Assembly (NCBI GenBank): GCA_021793715.1
Contig: JAJYSF010000002.1
Location: 1 to 18,749 of the forward strand
From: Actinomycetes bacterium
Lineage (GTDB): Bacteria > Actinomycetota > Actinomycetes > Actinomycetales > Microbacteriaceae
Direction: 5' to 3'
DNA: 18,749 nt
Shown: one piece after another, positions 1 through 10,189 of the stretch
How positions within the stretch are numbered: the first letter of the stretch is position 1
Layout: every line of letters begins with the position of its first letter
Made by a program: the position numbers and the translations under genes
Notes under the pieces: generated by a model
What the model was told of the DNA's origin: nothing
Databases searched by the model: none
Seen by the model: the letters and a program-made list of their open reading frames with translations, nothing else

Positions 1-1
1 C

Positions 2-187
2 GTCGTCATCACGATGGGCTGCGGCGACGCCTGCCCGATCTTCCCCGGCAAGCGCTACGAGGACTGGAAGCTCGACGACCCCGCCGGACAGGGCATCGAC
101 GCCATCCGACCGATCCGTGACGAGATCCGAGCACGTATCGAGAAACTGGTCGACGAACTCATCTGCGCCCGTGGCGGGGGCGAATAG
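2..187 (+). CDS. arsC: ArsC-type arsenate reductase / low-MW phosphatase-fold protein, C-terminal part
   Basis: The 5' end lies outside the window; the last 61 codons run in frame 2 to TAG at 185-187. The visible protein contains ITMGCGDACPIFPG, then a KRYEDWKLDDPAGQG stretch and an IRPIRDEIRARI helix. These are hallmarks of the thioredoxin- or mycothiol-linked arsenate reductases with a low-molecular-weight tyrosine-phosphatase fold: the visible cysteines of the MGCGDAC segment correspond to the C-terminal redox cysteine region, and the DDPAGQ segment carries the phosphatase acid loop. The family reduces arsenate to arsenite in the cytoplasm for export. The catalytic P-loop cysteine would be upstream and cannot be checked. 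It could also be the C-terminal domain of a longer fusion. It is convergent with the VOC gene at 308; no strong terminator is seen between them. Confidence 0.88.
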   Translation, partial: VVITMGCGDACPIFPGKRYEDWKLDDPAGQGIDAIRPIRDEIRARIEKLVDELICARGGGE

Positions 188-307
188 TTCCCCGCGGAAT
201 ACTTCTCTCCGCCGATAGCGCCTCCGAAGGAGATTTCGCCTTCAGAAGGATGAGATCTGCGGATCCGGGCCTCCCAGGAGCCGAATCTCCTCCCGAAGCG
301 CGCACAC
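188..307. other. Convergent intergenic region (arsC / VOC), no strong terminator
   Basis: About 120 bases separate the stops of two converging genes. Only short hairpins are visible, such as CTCC-GAA-GGAG at 222-232 and GAAGG/CCTTC at 226-243. None is followed by a clear T run on either strand. A weak bidirectional terminator is possible but not demonstrated. Confidence 0.4.
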
Positions 308-721
308 TCACACCTGGCGCAGGCGCACCGTGTTGCCGGCCGGATCGCGGAAGGCGCAGTCGCGCACACCGTAAGGCTGGTCGGTCGGCTCCTGGATTAC
401 CTCGGCCGCGGCGTGCTCCTGGATCCGCGCGAAGTCCGCGTCGACGTCGACGCTCGCCAGCATGATCCAACCGAAGGTGCCCTTCGCCATCATTCCGGTC
501 ACCGTCTCGCGCTCGGCCTCGGAGATGCCCGGGTCGGCGAACGGGGGCGCGAGCAGGACGCACGTGTCCGGCTTGCCCACCGGGCCGACGGTAATCCAGC
601 GCATGTCGCCCTGACCGACATCGCTGCGCACCTCGAAGCCAATCGCGTCGCGCCAGAACACCACCGAAGCGTCCGGGTCGACGAGGGGAAGCTGTGCCGT
701 GTGAATCGTCATGGTTGTCAT
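308..721 (-). CDS. VOC (glyoxalase/bleomycin-resistance fold) family protein
   Basis: This 137-residue protein has the single-subunit vicinal-oxygen-chelate pattern: an N-terminal strand (MTIHTAQLPLVDPDAS), a FWRDAIGFEV helix-strand, and the closing signature DPAGNTVRLRQV with the typical D-P-x-G-N-x-x-x turn. Proteins of this size dimerise to form a metal or ligand site; many are dioxygenase-like or antibiotic-binding, and the substrate cannot be read from sequence. The ATG at 719-721 was chosen because it precedes the first conserved strand. A GTG three codons upstream (728-730) is possible, and there is no clear Shine-Dalgarno for either. The gene lies 10 nt behind the AraC-type regulator in the same direction, so the two are probably co-transcribed and this is the regulator's likely target. 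Family assignment is solid, function unknown. Confidence 0.85.
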   Translation of the reverse strand: MTTMTIHTAQLPLVDPDASVVFWRDAIGFEVRSDVGQGDMRWITVGPVGKPDTCVLLAPPFADPGISEAERETVTGMMAKGTFGWIMLASVDVDADFARIQEHAAAEVIQEPTDQPYGVRDCAFRDPAGNTVRLRQV

Positions 722-731
722 GACACTCACG

Positions 732-1205
732 TTATTGCGGCAGCAGCGGCGGCGCTTCTCCATTCCTGACCGGTCTCGCCACCTGCTTGACGACGCACGA
801 CGGCAAATGCTGCGGATCCGTTCTCGCGCGTTCGCGAAGCTCGGTCGGCGACATGCCGACGAGCTCGCGAAACCGAGTGCTGAACGTGCCGAGGGACGAG
901 GATCCGACGGCGAAGCACACCTCGGTCACCGTCACGTCGCCGCGGCGCAGCAACGCCATCGCCCGTTCGATCCGCCTCGTCATCAGGTACGAGTACGGCG
1001 ATTCGCCATAGGCGCGCTTGAACGCGCGGCTCAGGTGTCCGGCCGACATGAACGCACCCCGCGCCAGTTCTTCGACGTCAAGGGGCTGCGCGTACTCGCG
1101 ATCGATGCGGTCGCGCACGCGCCGCAGCGCGACGAGGTCCGGATCCAGTTCCACGGTGAAACCGTACACGCCGCGCAACGCGTCGCAGTCACCTCCAGCG
1201 GACAA
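732..1205 (-). CDS. Small AraC-family transcriptional regulator
   Basis: This is essentially an isolated AraC/XylS DNA-binding domain of about 150 residues with no large effector domain. The two helix-turn-helix units are visible: LDVEELARGAFMSAGHLSRAF (first HTH, with recognition helix SAGHLSRAFK), then IERAMALLRRGDVTVTEVCF and GSSSLGTFSTRFRELVGMSP (second HTH with the family signature). About 23 C-terminal residues follow. The coordinates use the longest start, TTG at 1205. A second TTG at 1178 (protein starting MRGVYGF) may be the real start, because a perfect GGAGGTGA Shine-Dalgarno sits at 1196-1189 upstream of it. There is no in-frame start farther upstream. It precedes the VOC gene by 10 nt, a pairing common in actinobacteria, and probably controls it. 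It follows galE by about 55 nt. Confidence 0.87.
   Translation of the reverse strand: MSAGGDCDALRGVYGFTVELDPDLVALRRVRDRIDREYAQPLDVEELARGAFMSAGHLSRAFKRAYGESPYSYLMTRRIERAMALLRRGDVTVTEVCFAVGSSSLGTFSTRFRELVGMSPTELRERARTDPQHLPSCVVKQVARPVRNGEAPPLLPQ
1189..1196 (-). promoter_or_regulatory. Strong Shine-Dalgarno inside the annotated 5' end of the AraC-type gene
   Basis: On the minus strand the octamer GGAGGTGA, fully complementary to the 16S anti-Shine-Dalgarno, is followed 10 nt later by TTG at 1178-1176. If functional it makes 1178 rather than 1205 the start codon. The spacing from the GGAGG core (13 nt) is longer than ideal, so this is a suggestion. Confidence 0.45.
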
Positions 1206-1260
1206 CGCGTCGCGCGGGCGGCTGTCCGCCCCGGAACCTCCTGCGTTGTGTTGAGGGCAC

Positions 1261-2280
1261 TCAGCCCTCGTAGCCGCCGGGGTTCTTCTGCTGCCAGTTC
1301 CATACGTCGCGCGTCATGTCATCGATCGTGCGGGTCGCGGTCCACCCCAGCTCGCGCTCGGCCTTCGCGGGCGTGCAGTAGGTCGCCGCGAGGTCGCCCG
1401 CACGGCGCGGCTTGACCGACTTCGGCAACTCGCGACCGACCGCCTTCTCGAACGAGGTGATCAGCTCGCGCACGCTGACGGGGTTGCCCGTGCCGAGGTT
1501 GTAGACGGCGAGCCCCGGTGCGGCCTTCTCCAGCGCCTTGACGTGGCCCTCGGCGAGGTCGACGACGTGAATGTAGTCGCGCTGTCCCGTGCCGTCGGGA
1601 GTGTCGTAGTCGTCGCCGAAGATCCCGATCTCGGGCAGCGATCCGACCGCGACGCGGGCGACGAAGGGCATGAGGTTGTTCGGGATCCCCTTCGGGTCCT
1701 CCCCCACGAGCCCTGACTCGTGTGCACCGACCGGGTTGAAGTACCGCAGCAGCGTGACGTTCAGCTCGGGGTGTGCCTGCTGCACGTCGGTCAGCACGGT
1801 CTCGTTCATGAGCTTCGACTTCGAGTACGGGTTGGACAGTTCGACGAGGTTGCGGGTCGCCTGCTCCGTGAACGGCAGGTCGGCCGGATCCGAGTAGACG
1901 GTGCCCGTCGACGAGAACACGAACGAACGGATCCCCCGCGCGATGCCGACGCGCAGCAGCGCGTAGGTCGTGTCGAGGTTGTTGGCGTAGTACTCGAGCG
2001 GCTTCTCGACCGACTCGCCGACGGCTTTATGCGCCGCGAACTGGATGATCGCGTCGAACGGCCCGTGCTCGTCGAAGGCGCTCCCGACGTGCTCGTCGTC
2101 GGCGGCGTCGCCGATGACGAGAGGCACCTCGGTGCCGGTGATCTCGGCGATGCGGCTGGGCACGACACGGCTTGTGTTCGCCAGGTTGTCAAGCAGCACC
2201 GGCTCGTGGCCGGCCTCGATGAGGGCGATCGCCGTGTGGGTTCCGACGTATCCGGCACCGCCGGCAAGAAGAACGCGCAT
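1261..2280 (-). CDS. galE: UDP-glucose 4-epimerase
   Basis: GalE interconverts UDP-glucose and UDP-galactose with tightly bound NAD, in the Leloir pathway and for cell-surface glycans. The 339-residue length matches the family. An extended short-chain dehydrogenase fold is clear: glycine motif GGAGYVGTH (residues 7-15), Asp31 at the end of strand 2 for adenosine ribose binding, FSSTGTVYS with the catalytic Ser/Thr at 124-125, and the YxxxK pair Tyr152/Lys156 in NPYSKSK. The C-terminal half has LRYFNPVGAHESG, GQRDYIHVVDLA and YNLGTGNPVSVREL, which bind the UDP-sugar and are typical of true GalE. ATG at 2280 starts 10 nt after the tdk stop. The hexamer TAGGCT at 2293-2288 and a close GGAG lie just upstream. 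It is probably transcribed with tdk and mqo. Confidence 0.96.
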   Translation of the reverse strand: MRVLLAGGAGYVGTHTAIALIEAGHEPVLLDNLANTSRVVPSRIAEITGTEVPLVIGDAADDEHVGSAFDEHGPFDAIIQFAAHKAVGESVEKPLEYYANNLDTTYALLRVGIARGIRSFVFSSTGTVYSDPADLPFTEQATRNLVELSNPYSKSKLMNETVLTDVQQAHPELNVTLLRYFNPVGAHESGLVGEDPKGIPNNLMPFVARVAVGSLPEIGIFGDDYDTPDGTGQRDYIHVVDLAEGHVKALEKAAPGLAVYNLGTGNPVSVRELITSFEKAVGRELPKSVKPRRAGDLAATYCTPAKAERELGWTATRTIDDMTRDVWNWQQKNPGGYEG

Positions 2281-2287
2281 GGGCTCC

Positions 2288-2293
2288 AGCCTA
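2288..2293 (-). promoter_or_regulatory. TAGGCT hexamer 7 nt before the galE start
   Basis: TAGGCT, whose first three bases are the tdk stop codon, lies 7 nt upstream of the galE ATG. It fits the -10-like hexamer seen before several starts here, but a GGAG directly before the ATG could act as a ribosome site and no -35 box is evident, so this instance is the least secure. Confidence 0.25.
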
Positions 2294-2953
2294 CTGCGGG
2301 GCGAGGACGCCGCCGGACTCTTCGAGGTAGCACGCGCCGCACAACGATTCGTAGGTCACGAAGCGCGCGCCCCGAACGGCCGCCGTCGCCGTGTCGATCG
2401 CCACCTGGTCGCCGTCGAAGACGAACTCGCCGCCGATCTTGCGAGCGTTGAACAATGCCTTGCGTCCGCACCGACAGATGGTCTTGAGCTCCTCGAGCGT
2501 GTGCGCGACCTCGAGCAGGCGCCGAGATCCCGGAAACGCCTCGGTCTGGAAGTCCGTGCGGATGCCGTATGCCATGACGGGAATCCCCTCCTCAACCGCG
2601 ATCTTGAGGAGGTCATCCACCTGCCGCGGCGAGAGGAACTGGGCCTCGTCGATCAGCAGGCACGCGACGTCAGCGTGTCCGTCATCGTCGAAGAGCGCGT
2701 CGTCCGCGGCACGGCGGATCCGCGTGCGCTCGTGTGCCACGAGGTCGCGTACGTCGGCGTCAGCCGGGATGAGGAAGTCGACCGGGCGCGTGACGCCGAG
2801 TCGCGACTCGATGGATCCGGCGCCCTTCGAATCGATCTCCGGCTTGGCGAGCAACACGGACTGCCCGCGCTCCTCGTAGTTGTATGCCGCCTGCAGGAGC
2901 GCCGTCGACTTGCCGGAGTTCATCGCGCCGTAGCGGAAGTACAGTTTGGCCAC
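2291..2953 (-). CDS. tdk: Thymidine kinase (type II)
   Basis: Tdk phosphorylates thymidine to dTMP with ATP in the cytosolic salvage pathway. The 220-residue protein has the bacterial/human TK1-type layout: P-loop GAMNSGKST (residues 9-17), Walker B plus catalytic glutamate IDEAQF (Asp102, Glu103), a structural zinc site from Cys160, Cys162, Cys205 and Cys208, and the nucleoside-binding lasso around VTYESLCGACY (199-209). The start is GTG at 2953. The hexamer TAAGGT lies 6 nt upstream and no good Shine-Dalgarno is seen. It sits 35 nt after mqo and 10 nt before galE in the same orientation, probably one transcription unit with possible extra initiation at this gene. Identification is secure. 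Confidence 0.96.
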   Translation of the reverse strand: MAKLYFRYGAMNSGKSTALLQAAYNYEERGQSVLLAKPEIDSKGAGSIESRLGVTRPVDFLIPADADVRDLVAHERTRIRRAADDALFDDDGHADVACLLIDEAQFLSPRQVDDLLKIAVEEGIPVMAYGIRTDFQTEAFPGSRRLLEVAHTLEELKTICRCGRKALFNARKIGGEFVFDGDQVAIDTATAAVRGARFVTYESLCGACYLEESGGVLAPQ

Positions 2954-2959
2954 CGGATA

Positions 2960-2965
2960 ACCTTA
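2960..2965 (-). promoter_or_regulatory. Possible -10 element (TAAGGT) for leaderless tdk
   Basis: TAAGGT lies 6 nt upstream of the tdk GTG on the minus strand, in the 35-nt gap after mqo. A -10 at this distance would put the transcription start at or next to the start codon. No convincing -35 hexamer is seen at 16-18 nt. Confidence 0.35.
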
Positions 2966-2988
2966 CGCACGCCCGCCGCAGGACGATG

Positions 2989-4437
2989 TCAGGTGAGCAG
3001 ACCGAGTGTCTCGGCAGACGCCCGCTCGGTCGACTCGGCGAGTTCCGCGTCGTCATTCAGCAGCCCGCCGTACGTCGGGATGAGCTCGCGCAGCTTCGGC
3101 TCCCACTCGTCCTGACGGTCGGGGAAGCAGGAGCGCAGCAGGTTCAACATGATCGACACGGCCGTCGAGGCCCCGGGCGATGCGCCGAGCAGCCCCGCGA
3201 TGGACCCGTCGGAAGCCGAGACGACCTCGGTGCCGAACTGGAGTTTGCCGCCCTTCATGACCTGAGCGCGCTGCCCGGCCTGAATCAGCTCCCAGTCGTC
3301 GCCGTCGACGCCCGGCGCGAACTCGCGCAGGCTGTCGACCTTCCGGTCGCGGTTCTTCATGAGCTCGCCGACGAGATACCGTACGAGGTCGAGGTTCGTC
3401 ACCGCCACCTTGAGCATCGATCCGAGGTTCGACAGCCGCACCTGCTGGATGATGTCGGTCCAACGGCCGGTCTTGAGGAACTTCGGGCTGAAGGTCGCGA
3501 ACGGACCGAACATGAGCGAGGCCTCGCCACCGACGACGCGCGTGTCGAGGTGAGGGACGGACATGGGGGGCGCGCCGACAGCGGCCTGCGAGTACACCTT
3601 GGCCTGGTGCTGCGCGACGATCTCGGGGGTCGAGGTCTTGAGGAACTGGCCGCCGATCGGGAAGACGCCATACCCCTTGATCTCGGGGATCCCGGCGCTC
3701 TGCAAGAGCTTGATGGCCCATCCGCCCGCGCCGACGAAAACGAATCGCGCGTTGAGGGATCCGGGAGTGCTGCCGACGCGGTGGCGGTAGAGGACGTCCC
3801 AGGTGCCGTCAGAGCGGCGCTTGAGCTTCTTCACCTCGTGGTTGAGGCGGACGTCGGCTCCCGAGGAGGCGAGGTGGTCGAAGAGCTGCCGTGTGACCGC
3901 ACCGAAGTCGACGTCGGTACCTGCGGGCACGCGCGTCGCCGCGAACGGCTCGTCGCTCTTGCGGCGCTTCTTCATCAGCAACGGCGCCCACTGGTGGATG
4001 ACGCGTGAGTCCTCGCTGTACTGGATGCCGCGGAACAGGGGCTGCTCCTTGAGCGTCTCGTACCGCGCCTTGAGGTAGGCGACGCTCTTCTCTCCGCGCA
4101 CGAACGTCATGTGCGGCGTCGAGTTGATGAACGTCGACGCTTCCGACAGGATCCCCCGATCGACGAAGGAGGACCACAGCTGCCGGGTCACCTGGAACTG
4201 CTCGTTGATGCCGATCGCCTTGGACGGGTCGTCGGGATCGGGCATGTAGTTGAGCTCGCACAGCGCCGCGTGTCCGGTGCCCGCGTTGTTCCACGGGTTC
4301 GAGCTCTCCTGCGCCACGTCGCCGAGCCGTTCGAGCGTGACGATCTTCCAGTCGGGCTGGAGTTCTTTGAGGAGGGTGCCCAGGGTGGCCGACATCACGC
4401 CGCCGCCGATGAGCACGACATCTACGGATTCACTCAC
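2989..4437 (-). CDS. mqo: Malate:quinone oxidoreductase
   Basis: Mqo is an FAD-dependent, peripheral inner-membrane enzyme that oxidises malate to oxaloacetate and passes electrons to the quinone pool, bypassing or complementing NAD-malate dehydrogenase. At 482 residues it is the usual length. The N-terminus is the dinucleotide-binding fold (VVLIGGGVMSATLG, residues 7-20), followed by the Mqo-specific segment NPWNNAGTGHAALCELNY (47-64), FVFVGAGGWAIKLLQSAG and GYGVFPIGGQFL in the middle, and GLLGASPGASTAVSIML near the C-terminus. No signal peptide or membrane helix is visible, as expected. The start is GTG at 4437. It lacks a clear Shine-Dalgarno but has TAGGCT 8 nt upstream, suggesting its own leaderless promoter. 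It is the first gene of a likely mqo-tdk-galE unit and follows asd by 80 nt. Confidence 0.97.
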   Translation of the reverse strand: MSESVDVVLIGGGVMSATLGTLLKELQPDWKIVTLERLGDVAQESSNPWNNAGTGHAALCELNYMPDPDDPSKAIGINEQFQVTRQLWSSFVDRGILSEASTFINSTPHMTFVRGEKSVAYLKARYETLKEQPLFRGIQYSEDSRVIHQWAPLLMKKRRKSDEPFAATRVPAGTDVDFGAVTRQLFDHLASSGADVRLNHEVKKLKRRSDGTWDVLYRHRVGSTPGSLNARFVFVGAGGWAIKLLQSAGIPEIKGYGVFPIGGQFLKTSTPEIVAQHQAKVYSQAAVGAPPMSVPHLDTRVVGGEASLMFGPFATFSPKFLKTGRWTDIIQQVRLSNLGSMLKVAVTNLDLVRYLVGELMKNRDRKVDSLREFAPGVDGDDWELIQAGQRAQVMKGGKLQFGTEVVSASDGSIAGLLGASPGASTAVSIMLNLLRSCFPDRQDEWEPKLRELIPTYGGLLNDDAELAESTERASAETLGLLT

Positions 4438-4445
4438 GATTCATC

Positions 4446-4451
4446 AGCCTA
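4446..4451 (-). promoter_or_regulatory. Probable -10 element (TAGGCT) for leaderless mqo
   Basis: TAGGCT is 8 nt upstream of the mqo GTG on the minus strand. The 80-nt gap between asd and mqo leaves room for a promoter, and no Shine-Dalgarno precedes the GTG. The -35 region is not recognisable. Confidence 0.45.
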
Positions 4452-4508
4452 CTCTCGCTACCCGAGTGCTTTTCGACGAGGCGCCCGGCAACATCCGCGG
4501 TTCTTATA

Positions 4509-6961
<2,453 letters not shown>

Positions 6962-7006
6962 TGTGTAGCTCCCGGGTGGTGCGGTGACTGGTGGGCCCAG
7001 CGACCC

Positions 7007-7012
7007 AGTTTA
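7007..7012 (-). promoter_or_regulatory. Possible -10 element (TAAACT) for lysC-asd
   Basis: In the 80-nt recR-lysC gap the minus strand carries TAAACT about 45 nt before the lysC GTG, and lysC has a clear Shine-Dalgarno (GGGAG, 6973-6969). The -35 match 18 nt upstream (TTCTGC) is poor. A separate lysC promoter is plausible, as read-through from recR is also possible. Confidence 0.3.
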
Positions 7013-7041
7013 GGGCGGAACGTCTCGGAGGCAGAATCGTA

Positions 7042-7635
7042 CTAAGCGGAACGGCGGCCTTCGAAGGCGCGACCGAGCGTGATCTCATCGGCGTATTCGA
7101 GGTCGCCGCCGACGGGAAGACCCGAGGCGAGGCGCGTGATCGTGATGTCCATGGAGGTCAGCAGGCGACTGAGATACGCGGAGGTCGCCTCGCCCTCGAG
7201 ATTCGGGTTCGTGGCGAGGATCACCTCCTGCACGGTGTCGTCGGCGAGACGGGTCATCAGCTGCTGGATGCGCAGGTCGTCCGGCCCCACGCCGGAGATG
7301 GGGCTGATCGCACCGCCGAGCACGTGGTAGAGCCCGCGGAACTCGCGCGTGCGCTCGATCGCTGAGACGTCCTTCGCGTCCTCGACGACACAGATCAGGG
7401 CCTGATCCCGTCGCGTGTCTCGGCAGATCGAGCACAGCTCGGCCTCGGAGACGTTGCCGCAGCGCTCGCAGAACTTCACCCGTTCGCGCACTTCGCTGAG
7501 CAGGTGCGACAGTCGTGCGACGTCGAATGAGGGCGTCTGCAGGATGTGGAAGGCGATGCGCTGCGCCGACTTCGGTCCGACGCCGGGCAGCCGACCGAGT
7601 TCGTCGATCAGTTCCTGAACGATTCCGTCGTACAT
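7042..7635 (-). CDS. recR: Recombination mediator protein RecR
   Basis: RecR acts with RecO (and RecF) to load RecA on SSB-coated single-stranded gaps. The 197-residue protein is standard: an N-terminal helix-hairpin-helix ([18 protein letters not shown], 13-30), a four-cysteine zinc finger (Cys56, Cys59, Cys68, Cys71), a Toprim domain from about residue 79 ([14 protein letters not shown]), then [16 protein letters not shown] and the C-terminal [22 protein letters not shown] signature (its first 20 residues being the most conserved). ATG at 7635 has AAGGAAG upstream; this ribosome site overlaps the dnaX stop codon, so recR is probably translationally linked to dnaX. The usual ybaB/ebfC gene often found between dnaX and recR is absent here. 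Confidence 0.97.
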   Translation of the reverse strand: MYDGIVQELIDELGRLPGVGPKSAQRIAFHILQTPSFDVARLSHLLSEVRERVKFCERCGNVSEAELCSICRDTRRDQALICVVEDAKDVSAIERTREFRGLYHVLGGAISPISGVGPDDLRIQQLMTRLADDTVQEVILATNPNLEGEATSAYLSRLLTSMDITITRLASGLPVGGDLEYADEITLGRAFEGRRSA

Positions 7636-7647
7636 TCGTGGTCTTCC

Positions 7648-10155
7648 TTACTGGAACCGTGTGGGCGGCGCGAATTCCTCTTCATGGAGGAAGGTCGCGC
7701 CGAGCTTCTGTCGCACGACGGCCTCGCCGTACCGCTGCACGCCGTCGTCGAGGCGCACCTGTCGTGACTGCACCGTCGGCCCGGAGTCGGCGGCCTGCTC
7801 GACGGACGTGGGCGCCGCATCGCTGGTCGCGGCGTCGCCGGTCGTCGCGTCGCTGTCGGCAGCCGGCTCCTCGGTTGCGGCGGATGCCGCAGGCTCGGAC
7901 GCGGCCGCGAAGGGCGGCGGCGCGGCCGCGAGCGCGGGTTCCGCAGTCTCGGCGCCGGGGATCGGCGCGACAGCCCATCCCGGCGCGGCCGCATAGGAAC
8001 TCGTGGCGGGACCGGTCGGGTCGTCGTCGGGAGGACCGTCCTCGGCGGGCGGTGCGTCGTCGACGGGCGGGAGCGCGTCGTCAGCCGGTGCTGGTGCGCC
8101 GGGCACGTGCCGGGCAAGGAACTTCACGCGCACGCCGGTCACATCGTCGATCGCGACGCGGAGATCCTCGCTCACACCGGAGCCGTCCGGAGCGCGGGTC
8201 TTGAAGCGGCCGAGATCGGTCTGGTTGGTGAACGCCAGGCCGACGACGTCGTCAGCGACGTGCGCGGGCGTCGCCGACTGGAGGACGAGCCAGGACTCAC
8301 GGCTCACGCCCTCGATGGCCGAGAGGATCCGCGGCCACGCGTCGGCCAGGGCCGCAAGGGTGAGCGCGGCGGGCGCAACGGGCGCGGGCTCGGCTACGGC
8401 AGGCGCCAGCTCGGTCGCGGCCGAGCCGGGGGCCGCGGTCGCCCACGCGGCGGCCGGCACGTCATCGGATTCCGGCGGGCCACTCGGCGCCACCGTCGCC
8501 GACGCGGCGGCGTCTGCCACGGGAGCCGCTGTCGGCTGCGCGGCGGCAGGCGGTGCGGCGGGCTCGGGATCGGTCTCAATCGTCGGAGCGGCGGTCGCTG
8601 GCGGGGCGACGGGCGCAGCGCCGGAGTCCGACGTCGCGGCCGGCTCGGCTGCAGGCGCGACGGGTGTCCCGGACGAGGCGCCCGGCGACGCGGACGGTGC
8701 ATCGGGCGCATCCGACGCCTCGCCCGCGGGGTGCGCGGGCGCCGTCGTCACCCGCTCGGTCGACGGTGCACCGGGTGGCGCGGTGGGCGGAGCGACCGCT
8801 GCGGCCGGAGTCGTCTCCGACGGCGCGGCGGCGGGCGGGGCTGACGGCGGCGCTGCAGATGCCGTGGCCGCGGGTGGCGCTGCAGCGGGCGGAGCGGGCT
8901 CCGGTGCCGGATCCTCCACCCTCGAGGGCGACGTGCCGGCGCGCGCGTCCTGCCCGGCACCGGATGGTGACGTCTCGGTGGCGGGTGCACTGCTCGGGCC
9001 AGCGTCATCGCTGCGAGAAGCACTCGCGTCTGACCCGGGCCCTTCTCCGACGGCGCCGTCGGCCGTGAGCACGCGTGCGACCAGGAGCTCGAGCTGCAGT
9101 CGCGGAGAGGTGGCCCCCGTCATCTGGTCGAGCGCGGCGCTGACCAGATCGGCGGCGCGCGACAGACGGGCGGTGCCGTACGCGGCTGCCTGCGTCTGCA
9201 TCCGCGCGAGTTCGTCGGCGGGGCGACCGCGCAGGACTGACGCGGCGTCGTCGCCCGTCGCGGCGATCACGATGAGGTCGCGCATGCGCTCGAGCAGGTC
9301 GTCCACGAAGCGTCGCGGATCCTGGCCTGTCTGCACCACGCGGTCGACGGCGGCGAACGCGCCGGACGGCTGCGCGGAGGCGAATGCATCCACGACCTCG
9401 TCCAGCAGTTCGCCGTGGGTGTACCCGAGCAGCGCGACGGCGCGCTCGTACGAGACGGATGCCTCCTCGGATCCCGCGATCAGCTGGTCGAGGATCGACA
9501 GCGTGTCTCGTGGCGAGCCCGCGCCGGCGCGCACGACGAGCGGGAGCACGCCGGGGTCGGGCGCGATGCTCTCCTGCCCGCACAGCTGTTCGACATAATC
9601 GAGCATCGCCGCGGGCGGGACGAGTCGGAAGGGATAGTGGTGCGTGCGCGAGCGGATCGTGCCGATGACCTTCTCGGGCTCGGTCGTCGCGAAGATGAAC
9701 TTGATGTGCTCCGGCGGCTCTTCGACGAGCTTCAGCAGCGCGTTGAAGCCCTGCGGCGACACCATGTGCGCCTCGTCGAGGATGAAGATCTTGTAGCGAT
9801 CGCGTGCCGGGGCGAACACGGCGCGCTCACGCAGATCGCGCGCGTCGTCGACGCCGTTGTGGCTCGCCGCGTCGATCTCGACGACGTCGAGCGATCCGCC
9901 GCCGTCTCGCGACAGCTCGACGCAGCTCTCGCACGTGCCACACGGGATGTCGGTCGGCCCCTCGGCGCAGTTCAGACAGCGCGCGAGGATGCGGGCGGAG
10001 GTCGTCTTCCCGCAGCCACGCGGACCGGAGAACAGGTACGCGTGTCCGATGCGATCGGTGCGCAACGCCGTCATGAGCGGTTCGGTCACCTGGGACTGGC
10101 CGATCATCTCGGCGAACGCCTCGGGACGGTAGCGGCGGTACAGGGCTGTGCTCAC
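7648..10155 (-). CDS. dnaX: DNA polymerase III subunits gamma/tau
   Basis: DnaX is the clamp-loader ATPase that holds the replicase together. Conserved parts: YRRYRPEAFAEMIGQ at the N-terminus, Walker A GPRGCGKT (44-51), zinc cysteines 63, 72, 75 and 78, IDAASHNGVDD (94-104), Walker B FILDEAH (124-130), and the arginine-finger motif IRSR (167-170, followed by Thr instead of the usual Cys). Domain III extends to about 365. The 835-residue length is large: roughly 366-594 and 680-790 are Ala/Pro/Ser-rich and probably disordered, flanking a folded module (about 595-680, LTLAALADAWPRI to VKFLARHVPG). No slippery heptamer for a short gamma form was seen. GTG at 10155 follows TAGGGT by 6 nt. recR follows after 12 nt. 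Confidence 0.96.
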   Translation of the reverse strand: MSTALYRRYRPEAFAEMIGQSQVTEPLMTALRTDRIGHAYLFSGPRGCGKTTSARILARCLNCAEGPTDIPCGTCESCVELSRDGGGSLDVVEIDAASHNGVDDARDLRERAVFAPARDRYKIFILDEAHMVSPQGFNALLKLVEEPPEHIKFIFATTEPEKVIGTIRSRTHHYPFRLVPPAAMLDYVEQLCGQESIAPDPGVLPLVVRAGAGSPRDTLSILDQLIAGSEEASVSYERAVALLGYTHGELLDEVVDAFASAQPSGAFAAVDRVVQTGQDPRRFVDDLLERMRDLIVIAATGDDAASVLRGRPADELARMQTQAAAYGTARLSRAADLVSAALDQMTGATSPRLQLELLVARVLTADGAVGEGPGSDASASRSDDAGPSSAPATETSPSGAGQDARAGTSPSRVEDPAPEPAPPAAAPPAATASAAPPSAPPAAAPSETTPAAAVAPPTAPPGAPSTERVTTAPAHPAGEASDAPDAPSASPGASSGTPVAPAAEPAATSDSGAAPVAPPATAAPTIETDPEPAAPPAAAQPTAAPVADAAASATVAPSGPPESDDVPAAAWATAAPGSAATELAPAVAEPAPVAPAALTLAALADAWPRILSAIEGVSRESWLVLQSATPAHVADDVVGLAFTNQTDLGRFKTRAPDGSGVSEDLRVAIDDVTGVRVKFLARHVPGAPAPADDALPPVDDAPPAEDGPPDDDPTGPATSSYAAAPGWAVAPIPGAETAEPALAAAPPPFAAASEPAASAATEEPAADSDATTGDAATSDAAPTSVEQAADSGPTVQSRQVRLDDGVQRYGEAVVRQKLGATFLHEEEFAPPTRFQ

Positions 10156-10161
10156 GGTTCC

Positions 10162-10167
10162 ACCCTA
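10162..10167 (-). promoter_or_regulatory. Probable -10 element (TAGGGT) for dnaX
   Basis: TAGGGT lies 6 nt upstream of the dnaX GTG in the 52-nt gap after the GH65 gene. It fits the pattern seen before mqo, pta and moxR. The same bases (AGGGTGG) could instead act as an imperfect Shine-Dalgarno, so the leaderless reading is not the only one. Confidence 0.4.
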
Positions 10168-10189
10168 GGGCTGAGGTCCGACAAGAATC

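Noticed and set aside
6962..7041. Riboswitch or attenuator ahead of lysC
   Set aside because: Only about 80 nt separate recR and lysC, too short for a lysine riboswitch, and no leader peptide or terminator/antiterminator pair is visible; only weak 4-bp hairpins.
8003..9598. Plus-strand open frame of 531 codons rich in Gly/Ala/Ser opposite dnaX
   Set aside because: It mirrors the Ala/Pro-rich low-complexity tail of DnaX. The composition is explained by the opposite strand and no conserved motif is present.
7648..10155. Programmed frameshift in dnaX producing a short gamma subunit
   Set aside because: I saw no A-rich slippery heptamer followed by a stem in the minus strand; actinobacteria generally make only the long form.
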